64,000 nucleotides of DNA from Planotetraspora mira (GTDB lineage: Bacteria > Actinomycetota > Actinomycetes > Streptosporangiales > Streptosporangiaceae): NCBI RefSeq assembly GCF_016863275.1, contig NZ_BOOO01000013.1, forward strand, positions 1-64,000, given 5' to 3'. The notes beneath the pieces are model-generated. The model had not been told where the DNA came from. It did not search any database and saw only the letters and a program-made list of their open reading frames with translations. The translations under genes were made by a program, and so were the position numbers. Of the stretch, positions 8,905 to 17,644 are shown piece by piece. Each line of letters opens with the position of its first letter. Positions within the stretch are counted from its first letter, which is position 1.

Positions 8905-9288
8905 ATGACGATCGTCGAGCGCCTCGGGGCCGAGAAATACGTGTCCGTCGTGACCTTCCGCCGGAACGGGACGCCCGTCGCCACACCCATCTGGGTGGTG
9001 CCGGACGGCGACGCGCTGGCGATCTGGACGGGCACCCGCACGGGGAAGGTCAAGCGCGTCCGGAACAACCCGGAGGTGACGGTGACGCCGTGCGACGTCC
9101 GGGGCAACGTGCACGGCGAGCCCGCCGACGGGCGGGCGGAGGTGATGTCCGCCGAGGACACCGAGCGGGTGCGCGCACTGATCATCAAGAAGTACGGCCT
9201 GGTCGGCTGGCTGACGGTCAGGGGGAGCAGGCTCCGCCGAGGCAGGGAGGGGACGGTCGGGATCCGGATCAGCATGACGGCGGGCTGA
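8905..9288 (+). CDS. PPOX-class F420-dependent oxidoreductase
   Basis: Small split-barrel flavin/deazaflavin-binding protein of the pyridoxamine-5'-phosphate-oxidase fold, 127 residues. The start region (EKYVSVVTFRRNGTPVATPI) and the following WTGTRTGKVKRVRNNPEVTV block match the Rv2061-type group, whose members use cofactor F420 or only bind it. It begins 10 bp after the stop of the debranching-type gene, so it may be read through from that transcript, although no metabolic link is obvious. The substrate is unknown. Confidence 0.85.
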   Translation: MTIVERLGAEKYVSVVTFRRNGTPVATPIWVVPDGDALAIWTGTRTGKVKRVRNNPEVTVTPCDVRGNVHGEPADGRAEVMSAEDTERVRALIIKKYGLVGWLTVRGSRLRRGREGTVGIRISMTAG

Positions 9289-9363
9289 CGCCCCCGGATG
9301 CTTGTCCGGCCCGGTAACCGGTGAGAACGTCAGGAGGCGGCATTTCCTGAAGGGAATCCTGAC

Positions 9364-10539
9364 ATGACCGAACTGAGGCAGTTGCCGTTCGACCGCGGTG
9401 ACGCGCTGGAGATCTCACCCGCCTTCGGCGAACTGCGCGCGGAGCAGCCGATCGCCAGGGTGCGGACCAGGACAGGCGACGAGGCCTGGCTGGTCACGGG
9501 GTACGACGAGATCAGACAGGTCTTCGCCGACGATCGTTTCGGCCGGTCGCACCCCACGCCTGAGTCGGCTCCCCGCCTGTCCAAGAGCGTGCTGCTCGGG
9601 GGGCCGAACGGGGACTACGCCGGCGAGGCCGCCGCCCATCAGGGCATGCGGCGGCTGCTCGCGCCGGCCTTCTCCGCCCGGCGCATGCGGAACCTGTCCG
9701 ACCGGATCGGCTTCATCGTCGGCGATCTGCTGGACCGCATGGCCGAGAAGGGTCCGCCGCTCGACCTGCACGAGGAGTTCTCCGTCCCGCTGCCCATCCA
9801 GGTGATCTGCGAGTTGCTCGGTGTGCCGTACGAGGACAGGGACCGGTTCCGAGCCTGGGCCGACACGATGTCCGACCTGGAGGACGCCGAGAGCGCGGCG
9901 GCGGCCCAGGCCGAGATGAGGGCGTACTCGTACTCCATCGTCCAGGCCAAGAGGGACGACCCCGGCGAGGACGTCTACTCCGACCTCGGCGCCTCGGACC
10001 TGCCCGAGGACGAGATCGCCCGGATGGCCGGGGGTCTCCTGTTCGCCGGCCATGAGACGACGGTGAACCAGATCGACTACGGCGTGCTGCTGTTCCTGCG
10101 CAACCCCGCCCAGCGCGACGCGCTGCTGCGCGACCCCTCCCTGGTCCCCGCGGCCGTCGAGGAGATCATGCGGGTGGCCGCGCCGAGCGAGCACGGCATC
10201 CTCCGGTACGCGCGGGAGGACGCGGAGATCGGCGGCGTCACGGTCCGCGCGGGCGACGCGGTGATGCTCGCCACCGTCGCGGCCAACAGGGACGAGCGGG
10301 CCTACCCCGAGCCGGACCGGTTCGACATCACCCGCGACGGCACCGAGCCCCACGTCGGATTCGGGTACGCCGCCCACTACTGCCTCGGCGCGAGTCTCGC
10401 GCGGGTGGAACTGGGGGCCGTGTTCGGCTCGCTCTTCCAGCGGTTCCCCACGCTGCGCCTGGCGGTGCCGTACGAGCGGCTGACTCTCCGGACCGACCGG
10501 ATCACGGGAGGGTTCGTCGAGGTCCCGGTGGCCTGGTAG
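9364..10539 (+). CDS. cytochrome P450
   Basis: Haem-thiolate monooxygenase of the soluble bacterial type, 391 residues. The I-helix oxygen-activation motif AGHETT is at 228-233, the ExxR motif (EIMR) at 267-270, and the haem-binding loop FGYAAHYCLG has its ligand Cys340. Redox partners (ferredoxin, reductase) are not encoded next to it. AAGGGAA precedes the ATG. The 35-bp leader holds an inverted repeat GTCAGGA (9329-9335) / TCCTGAC (9357-9363) that could be an operator. The substrate cannot be inferred, and no biosynthetic cluster surrounds it. Confidence 0.96.
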   Translation: MTELRQLPFDRGDALEISPAFGELRAEQPIARVRTRTGDEAWLVTGYDEIRQVFADDRFGRSHPTPESAPRLSKSVLLGGPNGDYAGEAAAHQGMRRLLAPAFSARRMRNLSDRIGFIVGDLLDRMAEKGPPLDLHEEFSVPLPIQVICELLGVPYEDRDRFRAWADTMSDLEDAESAAAAQAEMRAYSYSIVQAKRDDPGEDVYSDLGASDLPEDEIARMAGGLLFAGHETTVNQIDYGVLLFLRNPAQRDALLRDPSLVPAAVEEIMRVAAPSEHGILRYAREDAEIGGVTVRAGDAVMLATVAANRDERAYPEPDRFDITRDGTEPHVGFGYAAHYCLGASLARVELGAVFGSLFQRFPTLRLAVPYERLTLRTDRITGGFVEVPVAW

Positions 10540-10597
10540 ACGCCGCCGCATCCGCGTGATCGAATGTCTGTTTGAATAGTGTGCGTAGACTGGCCGT

Positions 10598-11227
10598 ATG
10601 ACGGACGCGTTCCAGGGATCTCTCCTCGGCTGGTCCGAGGAGACCGGCCTCGGTCTCCTCGGATCGTCGGTCCGGCGCACGGTCCTCGACCACGGGGCCT
10701 GGGTGGACGTCAGGCCCGGCTGGCTCACCGGAGCCGACGCCCTGTTCGAGCGGCTCCTCGAGGCCGTGCCCTGGCGTGCCGAGCGGCGGCACATGTACGA
10801 CCGGGTGGTCGACGTCCCGCGGCTGCTGAAGTTCTACGGCGAGGGCGAGCCCCTTCCCGACCCGGTGCTCGCCGAGGCGAGGGACGCCCTCGACGCGCAC
10901 TACGCCCAGGAGTTGGGGGAGCCCTTCCGCACCGCGGGCCTGTGCCTGTACCGCGACGGCCGTGACAGCGTGGCCTGGCATGGAGACACCATCGGGCGCG
11001 GGAGCTCCGAGGACACGATGGTCGCCATCGTCTCGGTGGGCACCCCCCGGGCCCTGCTGCTCCGCCCCCGCGGCGGCGGCGCCGCGCTGCGCCACGAGGT
11101 CGGCCACGGCGACCTCCTGGTGATGGGCGGCAGTTGCCAGCGCACGTGGGAGCACGCCATCCCCAAGACCGCCCGGCCGACCGGTCCGCGGATCAGCATC
11201 CAGTTCCGCCCTCGCGGGGTTCGCTGA
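10598..11227 (+). CDS. alkB: AlkB-type 2-oxoglutarate/Fe(II) dioxygenase
   Basis: Predicted DNA-repair dioxygenase that removes alkyl groups from bases by oxidation, 209 residues. The iron facial triad is visible as His128-x-Asp130 (AWHGD) and His186 (WEHAIPK). The 2-oxoglutarate-binding arginine region is RISIQFRPR, with Arg198 and Arg204. The length fits the AlkB family. It is a single gene, and the ATG at 10598 starts just before the conserved N-terminal part. The gene symbol reflects the family and not proven orthology to E. coli AlkB. Confidence 0.9.
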   Translation: MTDAFQGSLLGWSEETGLGLLGSSVRRTVLDHGAWVDVRPGWLTGADALFERLLEAVPWRAERRHMYDRVVDVPRLLKFYGEGEPLPDPVLAEARDALDAHYAQELGEPFRTAGLCLYRDGRDSVAWHGDTIGRGSSEDTMVAIVSVGTPRALLLRPRGGGAALRHEVGHGDLLVMGGSCQRTWEHAIPKTARPTGPRISIQFRPRGVR

Positions 11228-11365
11228 CTCTTACGTCGTGGATGTCCGCTTTCCGGTGTCGCTGTGTCGTCGCGCGGGCCCATCTGGAATCGTTGTGCTG
11301 CCGCGGTCCCCTGTCCGATTCCGGGATCGCCGCATGAGAGACCAGGAGAGAGAGAAGGCATTCGG

Positions 11366-12364
11366 ATGTCCCCGTTGACCTATGCCGCCGCGCCCGGCCG
11401 CTACGACACCATGACCTACCGGCGGAGTGGCCGCAGCGGCGTTCTGCTGCCCGAGGTCTCCCTCGGTTTGTGGCACAACTTCGGCGACACCGCGAACCTG
11501 GACGTCCAGCGCGCCGTCCTGCGCCGTGCGTTCGATCTCGGGATCACCCATTTCGACCTTGCCAACAACTACGGCCCGCCGGCCGGGTCGGCGGAGGAGA
11601 ACTTCGGGCGGGTCCTGCATGCCGACCTGCTGCCCTACCGGGACGAGCTGTTCATCTCGACCAAGGCCGGCTATGACATGTGGGCCGGGCCGTACGGGGA
11701 GTGGGGGTCGCGCAAGTACATGCTCGCCAGCCTCGACCAGTCCCTGAAGCGCATGGGCCTCGACTACGTGGACGTCTTCTACTCCCACCGCCCGGACCCC
11801 TCGACCCCGATCGAGGAGACGATGGGGGCGCTCGACCGCGCGGTCCGCTCCGGCAAGGCGCTGTACGCGGGCATCTCGAACTACTCCGCCGAGCAGACCG
11901 CCCGGGCGGCGGCCGTCCTGCGGGAGCTCGGCACGCCGCTGCTGATCCACCAGCCGGCCTACTCGATGCTGGACCGGTGGACGGAGGCGGACGGGCTCCT
12001 CGACACGCTGGAGACGGCGGGCGCGGGGTGCATCGCCTACTCGCCGCTGGCTCAGGGCCTGCTGACCGGCCGGTATCTCGACGGGAACGTCCCCGAGGGC
12101 TCCCGGATGGCCCTCGGCCGCTTCCTCACGCGTGACCGGCTCACGCCCGCGCTGCTGGATTCGCTCCGCGGCCTGAACAAGATCGCCGGGACGCGCGGCC
12201 AGACGCTCGCCCAGCTGGCGCTTTCCTGGGTCCTGCGTGACCCCCGGATGACGTCCGTGCTCATCGGGGCGAGCAGCGTCGCGCAACTGGAGCAGAACGT
12301 CGCCGCGGTGGGGGCTCCGCCCCTGTCCGCCGAGGAGCTCGCCGAGATCGAGGGTCTCCTCTAG
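11366..12364 (+). CDS. aldo/keto reductase (YghZ-like)
   Basis: NADPH-dependent aldo/keto reductase, 332 residues, closest in pattern to the L-glyceraldehyde-3-phosphate reductase group. Visible features are the opening YRRSGRSGVLLPEVSLGLW, the catalytic Asp/Tyr region FDLANNYGPPAGSAEENFG, the lysine in FISTKAGY and the His in YSHRPDP; the cofactor-binding end reads VLIGASSVAQLEQN. The ATG at 11366 is preceded by GAGAGAGAAGG. A strong bidirectional terminator follows the stop. Its cellular role is probably detoxification of reactive aldehydes or ketones (family knowledge). Confidence 0.93.
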   Translation: MSPLTYAAAPGRYDTMTYRRSGRSGVLLPEVSLGLWHNFGDTANLDVQRAVLRRAFDLGITHFDLANNYGPPAGSAEENFGRVLHADLLPYRDELFISTKAGYDMWAGPYGEWGSRKYMLASLDQSLKRMGLDYVDVFYSHRPDPSTPIEETMGALDRAVRSGKALYAGISNYSAEQTARAAAVLRELGTPLLIHQPAYSMLDRWTEADGLLDTLETAGAGCIAYSPLAQGLLTGRYLDGNVPEGSRMALGRFLTRDRLTPALLDSLRGLNKIAGTRGQTLAQLALSWVLRDPRMTSVLIGASSVAQLEQNVAAVGAPPLSAEELAEIEGLL

Positions 12365-12394
12365 ACGGCTCTCGCGGCGTCCGTCCGCGTCGCC

Positions 12395-12431
12395 GGCCGC
12401 CGGCCCGGGGTTCGTCTCCGGGCCGGCGGCC
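12395..12431. terminator. bidirectional terminator hairpin
   Basis: A perfect 14-bp stem (ggccgccggcccgg at 12395-12408 with its complement at 12418-12431) with a 9-nt loop lies between two convergent genes. There is no clear T-run, as is common in high-GC actinomycetes. Confidence 0.75.
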
Positions 12432-12436
12432 TGCTG

Positions 12437-12733
12437 TCAGTGGTCGTCCCAGTGCCCGTTGTGGGCGGCGTGGCGGTGGCCGTCGTGGACGTAGTCCATG
12501 TGGTCGCCGTGCCGTACGGCCTCGTGGCCGCAGCCCTCACCGTGCTGGTGGTCGTGCTGGTGCTCGACGTGCCCGGACGGCTCGCACTCGTCCCAGTGCC
12601 CGCTGTGGGCCCGGTGCAGGTGGCCGTCGTGGGCGAAGTCGGTGTGGTCACCGTGCTTCACGGCGGTGTGGCCGCACCCCGAGGAGTGCTCGTGGCTGTG
12701 CCCGCCGTGCTCGAGATGTCCCTTGGAGTTCAT
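12437..12733 (-). CDS. His-rich duplicated protein, probable metal binder
   Basis: A 98-residue protein with 27 histidines plus Cys, Asp and Glu, without signal peptide or membrane segment. It contains two copies of a 32-residue unit (18-49 and 66-97); each starts with GCGH, continues with a VKHGDH or VRHGDH core and ends in GHWD. The copies are 48 residues apart, so the gene arose by internal duplication. The composition points to zinc, nickel or copper binding or storage. The ATG at 12733 is chosen because the in-frame extension to 12808 has no repeat character. It lies 88 bp downstream of NAD kinase on the same strand. No family name is recognised with certainty. Confidence 0.75.
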   Translation of the reverse strand: MNSKGHLEHGGHSHEHSSGCGHTAVKHGDHTDFAHDGHLHRAHSGHWDECEPSGHVEHQHDHQHGEGCGHEAVRHGDHMDYVHDGHRHAAHNGHWDDH

Positions 12734-12821
12734 GGCGCTGGTCCTACCCCCGCAGGCGGGCGCGTCGCGCCCCGATCCGCAACCTTTGACCAGGTAAAAC
12801 GCCCTCAAAACGGAAGGTTGG

Positions 12822-13685
12822 CTAGTCGACCTCGGCGCTGCCGTTCACGCGGAGCTTGCGTCGCGCGCGTTCGTAGAAGTTCGTGGTGCCGAGCCGTACG
12901 ACCTGGGCGGCGCCGCGCACGGCGGTCACGGTGAGCCGGTCGCCGGGAGAGAGGTAGCCGCCGATCGTGCCGTCGACCTCCATGGCCAACTGCCCGCTGG
13001 TGGGCAGCACGTCGAGCGTGACCTCCTCGTCGGCCGACAACACCAGGGCGCGGTTGAACGCCGTGTGCGCGGCGGCGGGCACGACGAGGAAGCCCTCGAC
13101 GTTGGGGGACACGATCGGGCCGCCCGCGGAGAAGCTGTACGCGGTGGACCCCGTAGACGTGGCCACGATCAACGCGTCGGCCGCGTAACGGACGAACGGA
13201 TGCCCGTAGACCGACACCGCCACCGCGGACAGGCCGTCACCCGGGATCCGCACCAGGGCGATGTCGTTGAACGCCGTGATCTTCCGGCCGTCGGGGGCCG
13301 TCGCCTGTACGGCCATGCGGGGCTCGACCGTGTACTCGTGGTTGTCGATCGAGGACAGCGCGGGGGACAGACCTTCGACGTCGATCTCCGCGAGGAAGCC
13401 CAGCCGGCCGAGGTTGACGCCGAGGATGGGCGTCGGGTGGCCCTCGATCAGCCGCATCGTGCGGAGCATGGTGCCGTCCCCGCCGAGGCTGACGAGGAGA
13501 TCGGCCCGCTTCACCAGTGTCGTGGTGTCGACCGCGATCGCGCTGCAGTCGATGCGGCCGACCTCGTCGGGCAGGCCGAGCACCGTGACGTCCCGTCCCC
13601 GCGCCCACTCGACGATCGTGTCGATGGCCTCCTTGGAGTCGCGCTGGGGATGTAGAACCAGACCGACGGTGCTGACCAAGCCCAT
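12822..13685 (-). CDS. nadK: NAD kinase
   Basis: ATP- (or polyphosphate-) dependent kinase making NADP from NAD in the cytoplasm, 287 residues, normal for the family. The diagnostic GGDGT is at 68-72 (LLVSLGGDGTMLRTMRL); the NAD-binding region shows NDIALVR where many homologues have NE, and TGSTAYSFSAGGPIV is complete. The ATG at 13685 (MGLVSTVGLVLHP) matches the normal N-terminus, although the frame stays open far upstream. It is not adjacent to recN or a methyltransferase as in many actinomycetes, but follows the histidine kinase gene after 50 bp, which may mean a second, stress-linked NAD kinase (inference). Confidence 0.95.
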   Translation of the reverse strand: MGLVSTVGLVLHPQRDSKEAIDTIVEWARGRDVTVLGLPDEVGRIDCSAIAVDTTTLVKRADLLVSLGGDGTMLRTMRLIEGHPTPILGVNLGRLGFLAEIDVEGLSPALSSIDNHEYTVEPRMAVQATAPDGRKITAFNDIALVRIPGDGLSAVAVSVYGHPFVRYAADALIVATSTGSTAYSFSAGGPIVSPNVEGFLVVPAAAHTAFNRALVLSADEEVTLDVLPTSGQLAMEVDGTIGGYLSPGDRLTVTAVRGAAQVVRLGTTNFYERARRKLRVNGSAEVD

Positions 13686-13735
13686 GCCCACACTGTACGA
13701 GTTCCGAGAAGGCGCTCGGAACGGCCGGGCGGCCG

Positions 13736-15160
13736 CTAGGGCCGGTCCTGATCGTCGATCGGCAGGTACACCCGGAAGGTGGTGGCGCCGGGCTCCGACT
13801 CCACCCGGATGTCGCCGTGATGCTTGTTCACCACGATGCGGTAGGAGATGTCGAGGCCCAGGCCGGTTCCCTCGCCGACCGGCTTGGTGGTGAAGAACGG
13901 CTCGAAGATCCTCGGCCTGATCTCCGGGGGTATGCCGCCGCCCGTGTCGGAGATCTCGACGGTGAGGCGATCGTCCTCGCGCCCGGTCCGCACGGTGAGG
14001 GTGCCGCTCCCGCCCATGGCGCCCAGGGCGTTGTCGATGAGGTTGGTCCAGACCTGATTGAGCTCGGCGGCGTACGCGGGGATCTGGGGCAGCGTCCGGT
14101 CGTACTCCTTGACGATCCGGACGCCCTTCGGGATCTTGGCCTGCATCATCGTCAGGGTGGCGCCGAGCAGATCGTGGACGTCGACCGTCTGGTAGGGCGC
14201 GCGGTCGAGCTGGGAGTACTGCTTGGCCGCGGCGACGAGGCCGGAGATGCGCGTGACGGAGTCCTCGATCTCGCCCATGAGGAGCTCGGTGTCGATCGTG
14301 TAGCCGAGCCACCGGACGGCGGCCTCCAGGTTGTCCACGCCGACGGCGCCCGCGATCTCGTCGAGCCATTCGACGTCGACGGCGCCCGCGACGAGCGTCG
14401 CGGCGAGGTCCCAGCTTCCGGCGATGTCGTGGTCGTCGAGCCAGTCGGCGATCGCGTCCTCGGCGTCGGAGGTGGCCATCGCCGAGAGAGTCGGCGCGGT
14501 GGCCGCCCGCTTGACGGCCTCGTCCTGGAGCCCGACGAGATCATGCAGCTGGCTGCCGTCCAGCCGCCCGTCGGCGATCATGGCGAGCTTCTGCCGCATG
14601 CCGGAGACCCGCTCGCGCAGGGTGGAGGTCGCCCGTACGGCCGCGGCGGCGGGGTTGTTGAGCTCGTGGGTCAGCCCGGCGGACAACGAGCCGAGGGCCA
14701 GCAGCCGCTCCCGCTCGCCGACGATCGTCTGGGTGGCCCGCATGCCGAAGAAGAGGCCCTCGAGCAGGTGGATCGCCATGGGGAACCACGCGCGGACCGC
14801 CTCGGCGATGTCGTCGGCCGGGAGCACGAAGAACTCGGACTCGGTGATCGCCCGCAGCGTGTTGAGGTAGGTCTGGGCGACCCGCTCCCCGATGTAGGCC
14901 TGGGTGGCGCCGCCGTACACGCCGCGTTGCTCGGTGCGGTTGACCTCGACCTCGTCCCCGTGGACGCGCCTGCTCATCGCCACGGTGCCGTTGAGCAGCA
15001 CGAAGAAGCAGGTCGCCGGCTCGCCCTCGGCGTAGACGACGGTGCCCGCGTCGCGGTGCTCGACCTCGCCCTTCTCCGCCAGGAGCGCCAGTTGGTCGTC
15101 GTCGAGCGCCTCGAACAGGAAGAGCGTGCGCAGCTCGTCCGGTGTCAGCCGCGTGGTCAT
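13736..15160 (-). CDS. cNMP-binding sensor histidine kinase
   Basis: Cytoplasmic sensor kinase, 474 residues. A cyclic-nucleotide-binding-like beta-roll (about 12-125, [17 protein letters not shown]) is followed by a HisKA helix with phospho-acceptor His165 in [11 protein letters not shown] and a C-terminal HATPase domain (N box [11 protein letters not shown]1 DTGGGIP, G2 [10 protein letters not shown]). A long helical insert lies between the His box and the ATPase domain. Its ATG overlaps the stop of the preceding response-regulator/flavoprotein gene (ATGA), so the two are translationally coupled and almost certainly form one signalling pair. The sensed ligand is unknown; a redox or nucleotide signal fits the partner. 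Confidence 0.93.
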   Translation of the reverse strand: MTTRLTPDELRTLFLFEALDDDQLALLAEKGEVEHRDAGTVVYAEGEPATCFFVLLNGTVAMSRRVHGDEVEVNRTEQRGVYGGATQAYIGERVAQTYLNTLRAITESEFFVLPADDIAEAVRAWFPMAIHLLEGLFFGMRATQTIVGERERLLALGSLSAGLTHELNNPAAAAVRATSTLRERVSGMRQKLAMIADGRLDGSQLHDLVGLQDEAVKRAATAPTLSAMATSDAEDAIADWLDDHDIAGSWDLAATLVAGAVDVEWLDEIAGAVGVDNLEAAVRWLGYTIDTELLMGEIEDSVTRISGLVAAAKQYSQLDRAPYQTVDVHDLLGATLTMMQAKIPKGVRIVKEYDRTLPQIPAYAAELNQVWTNLIDNALGAMGGSGTLTVRTGREDDRLTVEISDTGGGIPPEIRPRIFEPFFTTKPVGEGTGLGLDISYRIVVNKHHGDIRVESEPGATTFRVYLPIDDQDRP

Positions 15161-16818
15161 TGAGCCTCCAGGTAGCGGTGGATGAGGGACACCGCCATCG
15201 CGCCCTCGCCCACCGCCGAGGCGACGCGCTTGACCGAATCGGCCCGCACGTCGCCCGCGGCGAAGACGCCGGGCATGCTGCTTTCCAGGTGGTAGGGGTC
15301 GCGGGGGAGCGTCCACCCGGCCGGTCGCCGGCCCTCGGCGAGGAGGTCGGGACCGGTGATGACGAAACCGTGCTGATCGCGGGCGATCACGTCGTCCAGC
15401 CAGTCGGTGCGCGGCTCGGCTCCGATGAACACGAAGAGCCAGGAGGTCTCCACGGTCCTTGTGGTACCCGTGCGCGAGTCGCACAACGTGAGCCGTTCGA
15501 GATGCTCGGCACCCTCGCCGCGGACGACCGCCGTGTGCGGGTGCACCTCGATGTTCGGGATCTCCTTGATTTGATCGATCAGATACCGCGACATCGAGCG
15601 GGTGAGATCGTCGCCCCGCACGAGGATGTGGACCCGCCGGGCGTAGTGCGCGAAGTACACGGCCGCCTGGCCGGCGGAGTTCGCCCCGCCGACGATGTAG
15701 ATCTCCTCGTCCGTGCAGCCTGGCGCCTCGGTCGCGGCGGAGCCGTAGAAGACGCCCCGTCCGGTCAGCTCGTCAAGGCCCGGGGCGTCGAGCCTGCGGT
15801 AGGACACGCCGGTGGCCAGCACCACCGTGTGTGCGGCGATGGCCGTGCCGTCGCCGAACCGCAGGAGGCGGGTCGTGGTCCCCCCGCCCTCCAGGCCGAT
15901 CACCTCGCGGGTGGTGAGCAGTTCCGCGCCGAACCGCAGGGCCTGCCTGCGGGCGCGGTCGGTGAGCTGGGCGCCGGACACCCCGTTGGGGAAACCGAGG
16001 TAGTTCTCGATCCGGCTGCTCTGGCCGGCCTGCCCGCCGGTGGCGCGTTGCTCGACGAGCACGGTCCGCAGCCCCTCGGACGCGCCGTAGACGGCGGCGC
16101 CGAGGCCCGCTGGCCCCGCGCCGACCACGGCCACGTCGTAGAACTCCGAGGCGGGCGTGGTCGACAGGCCCACGTGGGCGGCGAGGTCCGCCTCGGTCGG
16201 CTTGACCAGCGACTTGCCGTCCGGCGTGACCACCACCGGCACGTCGGCCTCCGACAGCCCGGCCGCGGCGAGCAGGCGTGCCGCCTCCGGGTCGTCGGTC
16301 AGCAGCCACCGGTACGGCACGAGGTTCCTGGCCAGGAAGTCCCGTACGGCGAACGACGGCGCGGACCACCGGTTGCCGATGACCCTGGTCTCGGGAACGG
16401 ACGTGTCGGGCGTCGCCAGCCACGCGTCGAGCAGGGCGTCGACCACCGGATAGAGCTTCTCCTCCGGCGGGTTCCACGGCTTGAGCAGGTAGTGGTCGAG
16501 GTCGACGAGGTTGATGGCGTCGATGGCGGCGTCGGTGTCGGCGTAGGCGGTCAGCAGGACCCTGCGCGCCAGCGGGAAGAACTCCATCGCCTGCTCAAGG
16601 AACTGGATGCCGTTCATGTGGGGCATCCGGTAGTCGGCGAGCATCACCGCGACCTGTTCGCCGCGCAGCTTGATCTCGCGCAGTGCGTCCAGGGCGGAGT
16701 CCCCCGACTCCGCGCGGACCACCCGGTAACGGTCGCCGTATCGGCGCCGGACGTCACGGGCGACGGCGCGCGAGACGGCCGGATCGTCATCCACGGTCAG
16801 AATCGCGGGGTTTGCCAT
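15157..16818 (-). CDS. response regulator fused to thioredoxin-reductase-like flavoprotein
   Basis: A 553-residue fusion. Residues 1-125 are a receiver domain with Asp62 (VMLADYRMPHMNG) and Lys113 (LLKPW). A linker domain (about 140-215) follows, then an FAD/NAD(P)H oxidoreductase of the TrxB type (226-553) with GAGPAGLG at 233-240, the NAD(P)H motif GGANSAGQAA around 377-386, and a C-terminal FAD motif GVFAAGDVR. The CxxC redox pair of thioredoxin reductase is absent: the region reads GVFYGSAATEA. It therefore cannot act as a classical disulfide reductase. The ATG at 16818 follows GGATGG; an ATG at 16827 is an alternative. It precedes the histidine kinase with an ATGA overlap. Confidence 0.93.
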   Translation of the reverse strand: MANPAILTVDDDPAVSRAVARDVRRRYGDRYRVVRAESGDSALDALREIKLRGEQVAVMLADYRMPHMNGIQFLEQAMEFFPLARRVLLTAYADTDAAIDAINLVDLDHYLLKPWNPPEEKLYPVVDALLDAWLATPDTSVPETRVIGNRWSAPSFAVRDFLARNLVPYRWLLTDDPEAARLLAAAGLSEADVPVVVTPDGKSLVKPTEADLAAHVGLSTTPASEFYDVAVVGAGPAGLGAAVYGASEGLRTVLVEQRATGGQAGQSSRIENYLGFPNGVSGAQLTDRARRQALRFGAELLTTREVIGLEGGGTTTRLLRFGDGTAIAAHTVVLATGVSYRRLDAPGLDELTGRGVFYGSAATEAPGCTDEEIYIVGGANSAGQAAVYFAHYARRVHILVRGDDLTRSMSRYLIDQIKEIPNIEVHPHTAVVRGEGAEHLERLTLCDSRTGTTRTVETSWLFVFIGAEPRTDWLDDVIARDQHGFVITGPDLLAEGRRPAGWTLPRDPYHLESSMPGVFAAGDVRADSVKRVASAVGEGAMAVSLIHRYLEAQ

Positions 16819-16870
16819 GGAAACCATCCAATCACGTTCGTTTGAACGGGTGGTTTCGGAAAACTCCGTA

Positions 16871-16906
16871 GGGCCGTAGGTCCCGCCAAGCGGTGACTTT
16901 CGGCCC
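16871..16906. promoter_or_regulatory. two DosR/DevR-like boxes in divergent promoter
   Basis: Two sites fit the GGGnCnnnnGnCCC core of DosR/DevR-type response regulators: GGGCCGTAGGTCCC at 16871-16884 and GTGACTTTCGGCCC at 16893-16906 (one mismatch). They are 22 bp apart, two helical turns, as in tandem DosR sites. They lie between the fused response regulator/flavoprotein gene and the CBS-BON gene. Confidence 0.6.
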
Positions 16907-16959
16907 ACTCCGAGGCCGGGACCCGAAGGCCAGGCTGGTGCTGAGGGGAGGAGAGCGCC

Positions 16960-17625
16960 GTGCCGATGACCGTGCGTGACGTCATGAGCAGATTCGTGAT
17001 CGCGGTCGAGACCGGCGCCTCGTTCTCCGACGTGGTCAACGCCGTGTGCCGCTTCAACGTCGACGCGGTGCCGGTGGTGGACCAGGACAAGTGCGTGCTG
17101 GGTGTGATCTCCGACGACGACCTGCTGCTCAAGGGGCTCGGAGGAGGGCGGACCGGAGACTCGATCTTCGAAGGCGCGGCGCGCCGCCGTGAGCGCAGGA
17201 AGGCCATGGGCCGCACCGCCGCGGAGATCATGACTTCCCCGGCGGTAACGGTCACGGAGGACACGGCACTGCGGCACGCGGCGCACCTCATGCACGACAA
17301 CAGGATCAGGCAACTCCCCGTGGTGGACGCCCGGACGGGATCCATCCTCGGCCTCGTCCGCCAGGCGGACCTGCTGAAGGTCTTCTCGAGGTCTCCGGAG
17401 GACATCCGCGACGAGGTGATCGCCATGGTCGGGCCGTACATCCGCAGTTGCACGGTCCAGGTGGAGGACGGCGTGGTCTCGCTGGTGGGCAGCGTGGACC
17501 GCCGGTCGCGGATCGCGATCCTCCTCGACGCGGTCTGGCAGGTGGACGGCGTCGTCGACGTGGAGGCCGAGGTCTCGTACGCGGAGGACGACCTCGGCAG
17601 GACCGTCCCGCCGCTCTACATCTGA
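16960..17625 (+). CDS. CBS-CBS-BON domain protein
   Basis: A 221-residue soluble protein with two CBS motifs (about 7-60 and 84-140; MTVRDVMSRFVIAVETG and TAAEIMTSPAVTVTEDTA), forming an adenine-nucleotide-sensing Bateman module, and a C-terminal BON domain (about 150-215, VEDGVVSLVGSVDRRS). Proteins of this build often belong to hypoxia/dormancy regulons in actinobacteria (family knowledge). GTG at 16960 sits 7 nt after AGGAG in GAGGGGAGGAGAG; ATG at 16966 is an alternative. It is divergent from the response regulator/flavoprotein operon across a promoter with DosR-like boxes and is followed closely by a second CBS gene. Confidence 0.93.
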   Translation: MPMTVRDVMSRFVIAVETGASFSDVVNAVCRFNVDAVPVVDQDKCVLGVISDDDLLLKGLGGGRTGDSIFEGAARRRERRKAMGRTAAEIMTSPAVTVTEDTALRHAAHLMHDNRIRQLPVVDARTGSILGLVRQADLLKVFSRSPEDIRDEVIAMVGPYIRSCTVQVEDGVVSLVGSVDRRSRIAILLDAVWQVDGVVDVEAEVSYAEDDLGRTVPPLYI

Positions 17626-17644
17626 AGGGGAGGTGGTGGACCAG

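Noticed and set aside
9329-9363. GTCAGGA/TCCTGAC repeat before the P450 gene as a site for the zinc finger/HTH protein
   Set aside because: Arms resemble GTCAGGG/CCCTGAC but the spacing is 21 bp instead of 3 bp, so the same regulator is unlikely.
12440-12934. Val/Leu-rich hydrophobic frame on the plus strand opposite the His-rich gene
   Set aside because: His codons (CAC/CAT) read in reverse give GTG/ATG, so the Val-rich membrane-like look is an artefact of the antisense strand.
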